Below, one piece after another: positions 7,872 through 16,095 of a stretch of 25,143 nt of DNA (within the stretch, counting starts at the first letter, position 1; each line of letters starts with the position of its first letter). The notes below the pieces were generated by a model. It was not told the DNA's origin. It made no database searches and was given only the letters and a program-made list of their open reading frames with translations. The translations under genes were made by a program, and so were the position numbers. This DNA comes from Gemmatimonadota bacterium (GTDB lineage Bacteria; Gemmatimonadota; Gemmatimonadetes; Gemmatimonadales; Gemmatimonadaceae): positions 1 through 25,143 of the forward strand of contig JAQBPZ010000247.1 of NCBI GenBank assembly GCA_028287225.1, given 5' to 3'.

Positions 7872-10562
7872 CTACTTCCCCACCCAGTACGTCGCCTTCA
7901 CGAGGAAGACGTTCGTCGGCACCGTGCGGAAGATCGCGCCAACGTCGCGGCGGCCGTCGAACTCGCCGATCGGCTCGAAGCCGCTTCGCTGCTGCTGCCA
8001 CACGAAGTACAGCGACGACCCCGGGCGGTAGTCCCAGCGCATCACGGCATTGCCGCGCAGCGACCGCACGTTGAAGTTCGGCTGGCCCACGGCGAACGAC
8101 GGCGCGGCGCCCGCCGCGTCCGGGTCGATCACGTAGCGCGCGCCGGCGGCGTCGTACGTGATGGTGCCGCGGTCCCTGCCGTAGCGGGCAAAGTCGTACG
8201 TGCCCGGCGTCAGCAGCTCCTTGAAGTCGTCGTAGCGTCCCGACGACACGAACGGCTGCGCATACATCACGAAGCTCAGCGTCGGCGAGATCGTGACGTC
8301 CATGCGCGTGTCGAGCGACAGGGTGGTCTGCGTGAGCCCCGCCAGCACGTAGCGGCGCCCGAAGGTGTTCGCCGCCAGCGGATCGACCGCCGTGCGCACG
8401 AGCTGCTCGGTGTCGTGCAGGCGGCTCCACCGCGGGCCGAAGCTGAGGTGCACGGTGGAGCTCGGCCGCGCGTCCACCGAGACGCTGCCCTGCCGGAGGA
8501 ACCCGCCGAGCACGTCGTCCGCCCAGGTGCCATTGAGGCCGAGCACCACCGGACGCCGCGAGTCGCTGAAGACGCCCGCACTGCCCTGCCAGCTCGCCGG
8601 CTGGCGTCCCTCGGGCCCGCCCCGGAGGATCTGGTCGTCCAAGTACGCGGGCGAGTAGGTGAAGCCGCCGTTGACCCCCCAGAGGTTCAGGAAGTTCGCG
8701 CTGCCGCTCGCCGCGTACCCGTGGAAGATCCCTCGACCCCCATAGTTGAAGGCGTCGTTCTGGTAGACGTACGCGCTCCAGCTGCGGAGGTGCGCTCCCG
8801 CGGTGTAGTTCTGGTGACCCACGAGCGTGGAGATCGCGCGGTAGCCCGTGCGGCTCTGGAAGCCGAGATCGTTGATCTCGAGCCCCGGGCTGCTGGCCTT
8901 CACGGCGATTGAGCCGAAGTTGGGGCCCTGCTTCGCCAGCGCGACCTCGCCGATGTAGCCCGAGAGCGAGGTGCGGGTGGTGTCGTACGAGAGGCCGAGC
9001 TCCGCGGCGTCGGGGCGCTGGAAGTAGTGGTTGCTCGTGCGCTGCGTGAGCGCGATGGCCTGCGGGCTGCCGGCGACGTTGCTGCCCGCGAGGAACCCGC
9101 TCGCGATCCAGGTGCGCTTCGCCATGTCGTGCTCGAAGTCGATGCCGCCGAAGGTCGCGTCGGACCGGAGCAGGGGCGCGAACACGGTATCGCCCATCGA
9201 GCGGCTCGTACGCTCGAGCATCGCGCCGACCGTCGTGGCGCCCCCACGGAAATCGCGCTTCACGCGTCCGGCGAAGTAGTTGGTGCGCGGCTCCACGGGA
9301 CGGTCGTACTGCGCGCCCCCGCTGGTGAGCACGCGCGCGCGCTGCTCGGTGGTGACGGCGTCCAGCAGGCCAAGGGTCCATGGGCCGGTCTTGCCGGTCA
9401 CCTTGGCGGCGCCGGCGATGGTCGTCTGGTTCGGGACGTCGGCGTACAGCGTGCCGGCGGGGAGGCCGAGCTGCGGCTGCCGCCCGATGCGGCGCGAGTA
9501 CAGGTACGTGTGGCTGCCGTAGTCGTTCTGCCGGACCACCTGGCCGAAGCTGAACACGTCGCTCCCCTCGAGGAAGAAGGGACGCTTCTCGGGGAACGAG
9601 GTCTCGAAGGCGGAGAGGTTCACCACGGCGGGGTCCACCTCCACCTGGCCGAAATCCGGGTTGAGCGTCGCGCTGAGCGTGAGGCCGAGCGGCAGGCCGT
9701 ACTTGAGGTCGCCGCCGAGGGAGGGGCGGTTGCGCGACCGCTCGTAGAACGGGTTGGCCGGATTGCCCGGCGCGCGCGTGAGCGTGGTGCTCACGTAGGG
9801 CGTGATCTCCAGCCGCTCGGGGACGCGGATTCCCTGGAGCCCCGTGAGGTCGCCGAAGCGGGAGACGAAGGCGCCGTCCTGCTGGGTCCAGGGCGCCCAC
9901 GTGTCGCGCTCGTTGCGGCGCGCGATGTCGCGCTGCACCTGGAATCCCCACACGCGCCCGCCCGCGGCGGAATCGCCGCCGAAGCGCAGCTGGCTGAGCG
10001 GGATGCGATACTCGGCCACCCAGCCAAGCGAGTCCACACGAGTGCCGACTTCCCACACGGCATCCCAGTTGAGGTCCTCGCTGCCGTCGTTGTACGTGTA
10101 GACGTCCTTCTGCACGCCGCGGGGCGTGGTGGAGAAGCGGAATGCGGTGCGCCGGTCGTGATACGAGTCGATCACGAGGTGCACCCAGTCAGAATAGATC
10201 CCGGTGGCCGCCGTGGCGTCGCGCCGCGCGAGGCCCGACGCGATGGAGTCGGGGTGTGCGTCGAACATCCGGATGCCGACGTACAGCGCGTCGTCGTCAT
10301 AGAGCACGCGGATCTCGGTGGCATCGGGTGCGGCGACGCCGGGCTTCGGAAACGCCTGCACGAATCCCCCGCTCGGCGCCGCTCCGGCCCAGGCGGCGTC
10401 GTCGAGCCGGCCGTCGATGACCACGGGCGTGGCCCGGCGCGAGGCGCGCATGGAGCGCGGAGGCGCGGCTGACGGACGGGCGACGGCGGGCGCAGGCTGC
10501 TGGGCGCTGCCCCGGACCGGGAGCAGCACGACGCTCAGCGCAAGCGCGAACGAGAGGCGCAT
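7872..10562 (-). CDS. Secreted CBM9-like / DUF5916 domain protein, probable outer-membrane barrel
   Basis: This is the largest gene, 896 residues. The signal peptide MRLSFALALSVVLLPVRGSAQ ends in an Ala-x-Ala-type site. A domain like family 9 carbohydrate-binding modules follows (about residues 45-230), with VVIDGRLDDAAW, ALYVGIRMFD and WGFQVQRDI. The rest is the DUF5916 region, rich in alternating strands and including the conserved FPEKRPFFLEGSDVFSFG. It probably forms a beta-barrel or beta-propeller-like structure in the outer membrane. Such proteins are abundant and multi-copy in Gemmatimonadota, Bacteroidota and Acidobacteriota. Binding or uptake of sugars or peptides is often suggested but not shown. 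The chosen ATG is the one that exposes the signal peptide; upstream in-frame codons are P3/promoter DNA. It ends TYWVGK, a barrel-like last strand. Confidence 0.88.
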   Translation of the reverse strand: MRLSFALALSVVLLPVRGSAQQPAPAVARPSAAPPRSMRASRRATPVVIDGRLDDAAWAGAAPSGGFVQAFPKPGVAAPDATEIRVLYDDDALYVGIRMFDAHPDSIASGLARRDATAATGIYSDWVHLVIDSYHDRRTAFRFSTTPRGVQKDVYTYNDGSEDLNWDAVWEVGTRVDSLGWVAEYRIPLSQLRFGGDSAAGGRVWGFQVQRDIARRNERDTWAPWTQQDGAFVSRFGDLTGLQGIRVPERLEITPYVSTTLTRAPGNPANPFYERSRNRPSLGGDLKYGLPLGLTLSATLNPDFGQVEVDPAVVNLSAFETSFPEKRPFFLEGSDVFSFGQVVRQNDYGSHTYLYSRRIGRQPQLGLPAGTLYADVPNQTTIAGAAKVTGKTGPWTLGLLDAVTTEQRARVLTSGGAQYDRPVEPRTNYFAGRVKRDFRGGATTVGAMLERTSRSMGDTVFAPLLRSDATFGGIDFEHDMAKRTWIASGFLAGSNVAGSPQAIALTQRTSNHYFQRPDAAELGLSYDTTRTSLSGYIGEVALAKQGPNFGSIAVKASSPGLEINDLGFQSRTGYRAISTLVGHQNYTAGAHLRSWSAYVYQNDAFNYGGRGIFHGYAASGSANFLNLWGVNGGFTYSPAYLDDQILRGGPEGRQPASWQGSAGVFSDSRRPVVLGLNGTWADDVLGGFLRQGSVSVDARPSSTVHLSFGPRWSRLHDTEQLVRTAVDPLAANTFGRRYVLAGLTQTTLSLDTRMDVTISPTLSFVMYAQPFVSSGRYDDFKELLTPGTYDFARYGRDRGTITYDAAGARYVIDPDAAGAAPSFAVGQPNFNVRSLRGNAVMRWDYRPGSSLYFVWQQQRSGFEPIGEFDGRRDVGAIFRTVPTNVFLVKATYWVGK

Positions 10563-10686
10563 GACGGACGGTGGGTGGGTGCGGGCGTGCGTGGGCAGAC
10601 GACGATCAGCGACGGTTCGACACGCGCGGTCGCCAAAAGGTTGAGCTATCAGCACACGGGTGGGCCGAGATCCGGGCCGAGCGGCT

Positions 10687-10775
10687 CAAACCGAATCTGC
10701 CGAGTGCATCGAGAGGTGCCGCATCAACAAAGGAGGAACTCGGCGGTTCTCGGTGCACTCGGGAAACCCGGTGCG
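10687..10775. repeat. P3 palindromic repeat, copy B
   Basis: The gap between the DUF5916 start and the zinc-ribbon gene (10563-10808) contains an inverted repeat. The left arm AACCGAAT, then GCCGAGTGCATCGAG, pairs with CTCGGTGCACTCGGG and CCGGT on the right. It shares its core with the elements at 7232-7320 and 21244-21372. The remaining 120 bases upstream of DUF5916 should carry that gene's promoter, but I can point to no convincing boxes. Confidence 0.7.
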
Positions 10776-10808
10776 AACGTTCAGGCGCGACGAAGCCCGA
10801 TTGGCTGC

Positions 10809-11108
10809 CTAGATCGCCACCGGCGGCGCATGGTCGAGCCAGTCCTTCACCTCCGGCGTCGCGAACTGCCGCAGCTGGTCGAGGAGACGGGTGGGGGCGA
10901 GCTCGCCCCACACCAGCCCGCACTGGGAGCAGGCGCACATGCCCGGTGTGACCGGGACGCCCTTTCGCAGCGCGGAGAGTCGCGCGGCGTACGCGCGAAA
11001 GCCGAAGGACTCGGAGGCGCCGAGGCTGCGGCCGCGCGTGACCTCGCCAAGGACGACGCGGGGGCTGCGGCAGCGCGGGCACAGGGTCGGGGTCATGTCG
11101 GTCGTCAT
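10809..11108 (-). CDS. Small zinc-ribbon protein
   Basis: This 99-residue protein has two cysteine pairs, CPRC near residue 10 and CACSQC near residues 58-63, which together can hold one zinc ion in a ribbon fold. Between them is a basic, Arg-rich stretch; after them a short helix ends in a Trp-Leu-Asp tail. No catalytic motif was seen. Its target could be nucleic acid or another protein. The first ATG is preferred over the one four codons later because GAGGA stands six bases before it. It lies 53 bases after the phosphoesterase gene on the same strand and is probably cotranscribed. Confidence 0.7.
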   Translation of the reverse strand: MTTDMTPTLCPRCRSPRVVLGEVTRGRSLGASESFGFRAYAARLSALRKGVPVTPGMCACSQCGLVWGELAPTRLLDQLRQFATPEVKDWLDHAPPVAI

Positions 11109-11161
11109 GCTGCGTCCTCGGGAATCGTTGCCGCGCCGGTCAATGCGCGGATGCGCGCGTC

Positions 11162-11932
11162 TCAGCCCGCCGAGCCACGCGACGGGTCAAGCAGGGCGAG
11201 CACCGCCTCCGGCGTGGAGGACGAGTGGACGTGCCGTTCGACGAACGCGCCGGCACCCGGATAGCCGCTCGCCTCGATGCGCCGGGCGGCGTCACGCCGA
11301 TCGTAGGGCGTCACCATCGGCGTGACGTCGTCCGCGAGGAGCAGCCACTGCGCGCCCAGGGCACCGACCGCCATCCCGACACTTCCGGCGTTGATGATGC
11401 GCCATCCGTCGAGACGCCGGTCGAGTGGCAGGTGTGTGTGTCCGCAGACGACGGTCGACTGGATGACACCGGCGAACATCGGCCGCACGAGATCGTCGGG
11501 CGTGCGCGCGGTGAAGAGCTCCTCGTCGCTGCGCGGGGTGGCGTGGCAGAAGAGCACCTCGCCCAGCGCGCCGCACTCCAGGGCGAGGGTCGTGGGCAGG
11601 TCCGCAAGAAAATCACGGTCCGCGCGGGTCAGCTGCGCCGCGGTCCAGGCGATCGTGTCGCGGACCGCCGCCGGCAGGTGCTCGATGCTGCGGCCGTCGT
11701 ACGCATCCACCACGAGGCGGTCGCAGTTGCCGCGGATGGCGCGGGCGCGCGGCGCCAACGCCTGCAACCGATCGATGGTCTCGCGCGGCAGTGGGCCGAG
11801 CACGAGATCGCCCCCGAGCACGACGACGTCGGCGCGGGACGACTGCGCCGCGTGGAGCGCGGCCTCGAGAGCCGGTGCGTTGCCGTGGATGTCGTAGAGG
11901 GCCGCAATACGCGGCGTGCCGGGTCGGGTCAT
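11162..11932 (-). CDS. Metallophosphoesterase (calcineurin-like, YfcE/MJ0936 type)
   Basis: This 256-residue two-metal phosphoesterase has all family blocks in order: DIHGN with Asp14 and His16, GGD at 40-42, GNCD at 68-71, His130 in FCHAT, and GHTH at 164-167. This set binds two metal ions and hydrolyses phosphodiesters or phosphomonoesters. The short form without extra domains resembles YfcE and MJ0936; substrates of that group vary and are not predictable here. The ATG is chosen because it starts just before the first strand; a GTG 13 codons upstream would overlap the preceding gene. It lies in a run of minus-strand genes, 19 bases after the DUF6174 gene. Confidence 0.87.
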   Translation of the reverse strand: MTRPGTPRIAALYDIHGNAPALEAALHAAQSSRADVVVLGGDLVLGPLPRETIDRLQALAPRARAIRGNCDRLVVDAYDGRSIEHLPAAVRDTIAWTAAQLTRADRDFLADLPTTLALECGALGEVLFCHATPRSDEELFTARTPDDLVRPMFAGVIQSTVVCGHTHLPLDRRLDGWRIINAGSVGMAVGALGAQWLLLADDVTPMVTPYDRRDAARRIEASGYPGAGAFVERHVHSSSTPEAVLALLDPSRGSAG

Positions 11933-11951
11933 GAGGGAACGCTCACGGGCG

Positions 11952-12419
11952 CTACCGTGGATGGAAGCCACTCAGGAAGTAGCCGACCTCGTCGTCCGTC
12001 CAATGCACCCGATGGTCGATGTAGGCCCGCCTCGGGAAACCATACGTCACGTCGTACTCGGCGTCGACCCGCGACTCGGAGTTGCCGAGCGCCGCGGCGA
12101 TGTCCGCGAACAGCCTCTCGACCGTCGGGTAGCGGTCGGCGTCGGCCCGGGCGAGCGCCACGCCGGTGACGGGATCGCGGCCGCTCACGATCGCGCGGTC
12201 GCGCACGAGGATCGTGGCGCCGTTCGATGAAAGGCAGAAGCAGCTCATCCCGACTGTCACCTCGTACGCCGAGGGCGCGGTATTACGCCACCGCGCTCGC
12301 GCGGCCGCGTATTCGGACTGCGCGCCCGTGGGGTCGCCGCAGGCGTTCGCCGCCGCGCCCGCGAGCAGGGCCAGCCCGAAGCCGCGGCGCCGTGTGACGA
12401 CCGACCGGTTCCATTGCAT
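11952..12419 (-). CDS. DUF6174-like lipoprotein
   Basis: This 155-residue predicted lipoprotein starts MQWNRSVVTRRRGFGLAL with a twin-arginine-like or basic n-region, then a hydrophobic stretch ending ANAC (Cys27). The mature part shows the DUF6174 pattern: W-x-x-x-x-P-x-x-Y-x-V at RWRNTAPSAYEVTV, a C-x-C in SCFCL, TVERLFADI, and a late AEYDVTYGFPRRAYIDH. Family members are secreted and of unknown function. GGAG lies about eight bases before the ATG. It follows the SnoaL-like lipoprotein gene by 76 bases, so a shared transcript is possible. Confidence 0.75.
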   Translation of the reverse strand: MQWNRSVVTRRRGFGLALLAGAAANACGDPTGAQSEYAAARARWRNTAPSAYEVTVGMSCFCLSSNGATILVRDRAIVSGRDPVTGVALARADADRYPTVERLFADIAAALGNSESRVDAEYDVTYGFPRRAYIDHRVHWTDDEVGYFLSGFHPR

Positions 12420-12495
12420 GAGCAAGCTCCGGGAAGGTGGTACTCGCTCTACCTCGCCCGGACAGGCGTCGTCACGACCCCCAGCGGAGGGGACG

Positions 12496-13011
12496 TCATG
12501 GTGTGTGCGGACACGTCGCGCTGCCACTGCACGCGAGCGTCACGTAGAGCTCCGAGCGCAGCCGCCACGCGCCGTCGTCGCGCCGCCACATCGCGAGGTA
12601 GGTACCATGCAGCTCACGCGTTCCGTCCGCCGCGCGCCACCGCCCCGCCCACTCCCCGGATTCGGCGGCCACGGGAGCAGCTGAACCGATCTCGACGCGC
12701 AGCGGGGTCCGGACGTAGCCGAGGAAGGTGGTGTCTGCGAACTGCCTCGCGAACGAGGCTTCGGAGCGCTCGCGGCCCTGCATCAGCGGGCCGCCGTTGC
12801 CGCCGGTGATGACGATGTCGTCCACCATCATCGCGGCCACGCCGCGCGCGTCATGCGCGGCGATCGCGGCGTTGGAGCGGGCGCGCAGGGCGCGGATCTC
12901 GGCGGCGGCCGCAGGCTCGTCACGGGCCCGCGAGACGGTCGCGTGACATGCGGTCGCGAGCAGCAGTGCGGCGAGGATCGCGTAGAGGGGACGCGTCGGC
13001 ATCTGCATCAT
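12496..13011 (-). CDS. SnoaL/DUF4440-like (NTF2-fold) exported protein
   Basis: This 171-residue protein has an N-terminal signal segment (AILAALLLATAC) that may be a lipoprotein signal with a non-ideal lipobox (Cys22). The rest fits the NTF2-like fold used by SnoaL and DUF4440 proteins: an early helix with RSNAAIAAHDARGVAAMMVDDIVI, the GRERSEASFARQF region, then strands with the WRAADGTRELHGTYLAMWRR pattern and a closing WRLRSELYV. Such proteins form a small-molecule pocket; many are not enzymes. No catalytic residues can be assigned. It starts 14 bases after the small membrane protein stop, so the two are probably in one operon. Two ATGs occur at the start. Confidence 0.8.
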   Translation of the reverse strand: MMQMPTRPLYAILAALLLATACHATVSRARDEPAAAAEIRALRARSNAAIAAHDARGVAAMMVDDIVITGGNGGPLMQGRERSEASFARQFADTTFLGYVRTPLRVEIGSAAPVAAESGEWAGRWRAADGTRELHGTYLAMWRRDDGAWRLRSELYVTLACSGSATCPHTP

Positions 13012-13025
13012 GGCGGCCGGCCCGA

Positions 13026-13205
13026 TCAGGCGTTCGGGTGCCGGGCTTCCAGGATGCGCTCGATGTTCTCCATCCGCTTCGCGATCTGCGTCAGGGCGTT
13101 CATGCCGCGCAGGAAGGCCACGAACGCAACGATGGTGAGCAGCAGCCAGACGAGCCAGATCATCATCCCGCCATACATCATTCCGGCACCGGGTTGTCCG
13201 AACAT
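13026..13205 (-). CDS. Tiny membrane protein with PspB-like tail
   Basis: This 59-residue protein begins MFGQPGAGMMYGGMM, has one hydrophobic helix (about residues 14-33), and ends in a short charged helix, AKRMENIERILEARHPNA. That tail looks like the C-terminus of PspB (ESILDAEHPNW in E. coli), but the rest does not. GGAGG stands six bases before this ATG and touches the ATG two codons upstream, which decides the start. It is first in a probable operon with the SnoaL-like gene. The promoter should lie between here and the hairpin at 13335-13368. Confidence 0.65.
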   Translation of the reverse strand: MFGQPGAGMMYGGMMIWLVWLLLTIVAFVAFLRGMNALTQIAKRMENIERILEARHPNA

Positions 13206-13334
13206 GCTCATCCTCCGTCGTGGTGTGGGCAAGACGTGGCCGTCAGGCCGTCGGCCTGTCAGCCAAGGTAGCAGCGGATCCGGCCACGTCGAGGTTCGCG
13301 GTGAAGTCCGCGCGGCCTTCCAGGGTGAGAACAC

Positions 13335-13368
13335 GAACGGGGCGGCGCATCGCTGCGCCGCCCCGTTC
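13335..13368 (-). terminator. Strong hairpin after the M28 peptidase gene
   Basis: A perfect 15-bp GC-rich stem (13335-13349 with 13354-13368; core CGGGGCGGCGCA) encloses a four-base loop. It lies about 50 bases after the stop codon of the M28 gene on the minus strand. After the stem the minus strand reads GTGTTCTCACC, so the U-run of a standard intrinsic terminator is weak. It probably still protects or ends the transcript. Confidence 0.65.
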
Positions 13369-13420
13369 ATCCGCATGAGAAAAGATTAAGCTTCGAGCAC
13401 CGACGGCTGCATGAGCCGCC

Positions 13421-15043
13421 CTACCGCAGCCGCGGGCTCGTCGTCCGCGGCGCGACGCCGCACTCCGGCCACGTGGCCGGCCCCTGCGGCAGCCGCTGCG
13501 GCGCACCCGCACTCGCGGCGATCGCGCGCGCGCGCTGCTCCTCCATCACCTTCGCGAGATCCGCACGCTCGCGCGTGATCATCGTCGGATCCTCGCTCGC
13601 GAGATAGACGAGCATCGCCGTGAGCGTCGCGTTCGCCTTCAGGTCGTCGAACACGATCTTGTCGTACGTGTCGCGCTCCGTGTGCCAGGTCTCGGTGCCG
13701 TAGTTCCACGACAGCGAGCCGAGCGAGAAGCCCGGCAGTCCCGCGCAGGCGAACGAGGCGTTGTCGCTGCCGCCACCGGCCGGCGTGCCGACGCCGGAGT
13801 AATTGATCTGCGACCTGAGCTCGGCGGGGAGCCGGTCGAGATACGCGCGGAGGTGCACGTCGGCGTTCACGAGGCCGCCGGCGCTCATGTTCACGATGCG
13901 GCCGGTGCCGTTGTCCTGGTTGAACAGCGCGTGCAGCCCCTTCACGATCTCGGGGTGGTCTTCCCGGAAGGCGTGCGAGCCGACGAGGCCATTCTCCTCG
14001 CCGGTCCAGTGCCCCACGACGATGGAGCGCTTGGGGTGCGGGTACACCTGCCGCAGGATGCGCATGGCCTCGAGCATCGTGATGGTGCCCGTGCCGTTGT
14101 CCGTCGCGCCGCTGGCGGCGTCCCACGAATCGAAGTGCGCCGAGAGCATCACGTACTCGTCGGGCTTCTCGGAGCCGCGCACGGTCGCGATGGTGTTGAA
14201 CATCGGCTGCTCGCCGAGCAGCTCGGCGTCGAGGTTCATCCGGATCGTCGGATTGGACCCGTGTTCCGTGAGGCGGAAGAGCAGGCTGTAGTCCTCGCAG
14301 CTCACGGAGATGGTCGGCGACTTCGTGTTGTAGGTCTCGAACACCGACCGGGTGCCCAGTGCGTTGGTGGGCCGCGAAGTGACGACGCCGGCGACGCCGG
14401 CCTGGTCAAGGCGAAGGCCGAGCGAGCCACCCGCGAGCGCGAGGCTGTAGCCGGTGCCGCGCACGTCGGGGCCGGCCCACTCGCGATTGATGGCGGTGCG
14501 CAGCGTGTCCATCCGCGCCCGCGAGGCCGGCGTGGCGAACTGGGTCCAGTCCTCGGTGGGCCGGCAGGTGGGCTGCGGCGCGCTCACCAGCACGAGCTTG
14601 CCGCGCGCCTGCGGCAGCCAGCGCACGAACGCCGCACTGTCGGCGAAGCGCGGCAGCACGATGGTGCCGGCGGTGACGTCGCGGCCGCCGGTGCCGGGGC
14701 TGTAGCCGACCATCGTGGCCTCGAGCGTGCGGACGCGCGGCGTCACCAGGTCGATGTGCGACGCGCCGCGCCGCCAGCCGCGCCAGGTGCCGTAGCGCTC
14801 GTTCTTCGCGCCGATGCCCCAGCCCGCGTACGTGCTGATGAGCCAGTCCTGCGCGCGCCGCTGGCCCGGCGAACCCGCGAGGCGCGGTCCGATGGAATCG
14901 AGGAGCTGCTGGGCGAGCTCCGGGGTGTGCGTGCTGTCCATCCCGATGGCCCAGATGCGGTTGAGCACGGGATCACTGGTCTGCGCCCGTGCCCGGACGG
15001 CACCGAGGAGCAGGGGAAGGACGAGGAGGGCGAGTTTGCGCAT
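13421..15043 (-). CDS. Secreted M28-family zinc aminopeptidase
   Basis: This 540-residue protein has a signal peptide (MRKLALLVLPLLLGAVRARA). A PA-like inserted region comes first (about 100-280). The M28 catalytic domain then follows with its di-zinc site: His303 in SAHFDSWD, Asp315 in GATDNGTGT, the Glu pair 349-350 in GEENG, Asp377 in FNQDNG, and His454 in WHTERDT. It should trim amino acids from the N-termini of peptides outside the cytoplasm. The late region GSDNASFACAGLPGFSLGSL is also typical. Exopeptidases of this type are common and multi-copy in Gemmatimonadota, which fits a peptide-based diet. Its strong hairpin terminator is at 13335-13368, and the upstream gap holds a P2 palindrome. 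Confidence 0.92.
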   Translation of the reverse strand: MRKLALLVLPLLLGAVRARAQTSDPVLNRIWAIGMDSTHTPELAQQLLDSIGPRLAGSPGQRRAQDWLISTYAGWGIGAKNERYGTWRGWRRGASHIDLVTPRVRTLEATMVGYSPGTGGRDVTAGTIVLPRFADSAAFVRWLPQARGKLVLVSAPQPTCRPTEDWTQFATPASRARMDTLRTAINREWAGPDVRGTGYSLALAGGSLGLRLDQAGVAGVVTSRPTNALGTRSVFETYNTKSPTISVSCEDYSLLFRLTEHGSNPTIRMNLDAELLGEQPMFNTIATVRGSEKPDEYVMLSAHFDSWDAASGATDNGTGTITMLEAMRILRQVYPHPKRSIVVGHWTGEENGLVGSHAFREDHPEIVKGLHALFNQDNGTGRIVNMSAGGLVNADVHLRAYLDRLPAELRSQINYSGVGTPAGGGSDNASFACAGLPGFSLGSLSWNYGTETWHTERDTYDKIVFDDLKANATLTAMLVYLASEDPTMITRERADLAKVMEEQRARAIAASAGAPQRLPQGPATWPECGVAPRTTSPRLR

Positions 15044-15132
15044 GTCGTGGCTCGAGGGGGTGTTGCCGAGATTCTACCGGATCATACGGGCGCGGGGGGT
15101 GGCGCGCTGGAATGGTGGGAGCGGTTGCGGCG

Positions 15133-15405
15133 CACGGCTGGGCTTTGCTCGTACGCGAATCACCGCGATGAGCAGCGATCCTCGCGATCACGCGCTCGCA
15201 GACTGTCCGCGCCAAACGGAGCGTGTTTCCGGGAAGCCGCCCTCATGACGTTTTATGCCGCGGGGCGGGATGGTGGCCCCCGCACCATCAATCATTGAGA
15301 CGCCAGTTCGTCGCGGGCTCCGCTCAGCGAGGGTGAGGCACCAGCCATCGCGACCATTCGCTACCCATTCGCTGCGGTTCGCGTACGAGCCAAGCCCAGC
15401 CGTCC
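15133..15405. repeat. P2 palindromic repeat, copy C
   Basis: Most of the 15044-15444 gap, between the divergent M28 and PAP2 genes, is framed by an inverted repeat. The left arm (15135-15160) reads CGGCTGGGCTTTGCTCG then TACGCGAATC. The right arm (15376-15403), on the other strand, reads CGGCTGGGCTTGGCTCG then TACGCGAACC. Repeated GCGAATG and GCGATC blocks sit just inside. It is the longest P2 copy. The centre (15180-15350) has no recognisable gene. Confidence 0.8.
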
Positions 15406-15444
15406 AGCGCGAGCCATGGGACGGTTCCTGCACTGCGCAGCACC

Positions 15445-16095
15445 ATGGCAGACCCCTTCGCCCCCTCGCTTCGACATCAGCTTGGCCTGGCCGCCTCCAT
15501 TGCGGGGGGCGTTGCGCTCGTCTCGGGCATCATCGCCGGACTGGGCGCCGACGAGCACTGGCCCATCGATGCCAGGGTCCGGGCAACGCTCGCGAGGAAA
15601 CGCCACCCGCGCATCCGCGCGTCGCTCGACGTCGCCGGCCGCGCTGGCACGGTCGCCGGTTATGGCTCCGCAGCAGCAGTTTTCGCGACAGCAATAGCGT
15701 ATAATAACGACATCAAGCACGCAGCCCCTGTATTCGCATCGGCCGCTGTGGCGGCCGGGGCGTCCGCCCTGCTCAAGCGCGTCGTGCGCCGGCCTCGGCC
15801 CGAACGGGCCGCCGGGCCCGTGAAGGCGCGCCACAGCTTCCCGAGCGGACATGCCACCCGCGCGACCGCGACCGCCCTGACCGGTGCCTACCTCCTGGTG
15901 CGGGAGCGGCTCGCCCCCGCGGAGATCGCGATGCCGTTCGCGGCGGCGGTCGCCATCGCCACCGGCGTCAGCCGCACCTACGCCGACGACCACTGGACCA
16001 CCGACGTGATCGGCGGCTGGGCACTCGGCGCCGCGGTCGCCGCCGGTGCCGCGCTCTGGTACGAAGCCATCCGGGCGGACTCGCATGACGACTGA
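15445..16095 (+). CDS. PAP2-family phosphatase, complete motif set
   Basis: This 216-residue membrane phosphatase of the PAP2/vanadium-haloperoxidase fold has several hydrophobic helices. All three active-site motifs are intact: K-x6-RP at 111-119 (KRVVRRPRP), PSGH at 133-136, and S-R-x5-H-x3-D at 176-187 (SRTYADDHWTTD). The second and third histidines act as acid and nucleophile. Likely substrates are phosphatidic acid, phosphatidylglycerophosphate or undecaprenyl pyrophosphate, with the active site facing the periplasm. The bases just before the ATG show no strong ribosome site. It overlaps the following PAP2 gene by 11 bases, so both are made from one message. Confidence 0.9.
   Translation: MADPFAPSLRHQLGLAASIAGGVALVSGIIAGLGADEHWPIDARVRATLARKRHPRIRASLDVAGRAGTVAGYGSAAAVFATAIAYNNDIKHAAPVFASAAVAAGASALLKRVVRRPRPERAAGPVKARHSFPSGHATRATATALTGAYLLVRERLAPAEIAMPFAAAVAIATGVSRTYADDHWTTDVIGGWALGAAVAAGAALWYEAIRADSHDD

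Noticed and set aside
7336..10056. Minus-strand frame of 906 codons across the GNAT and most of the DUF5916 region
   Set aside because: Only its last 170 codons are a real protein (GNAT). The rest is an Arg/Ala/His-rich shadow of the DUF5916 gene, which has signal peptide and family motifs in another frame.
9027..10472. Plus-strand frame of 481 codons opposite DUF5916
   Set aside because: A shadow frame typical of GC-rich coding DNA; it has no recognisable domain or ribosome site.
13682..15298. Plus-strand frame of 538 codons opposite the M28 peptidase
   Set aside because: The composition is Arg/Ala/Val/His-rich with no motif, and the opposite strand encodes a complete M28 enzyme with all zinc ligands.
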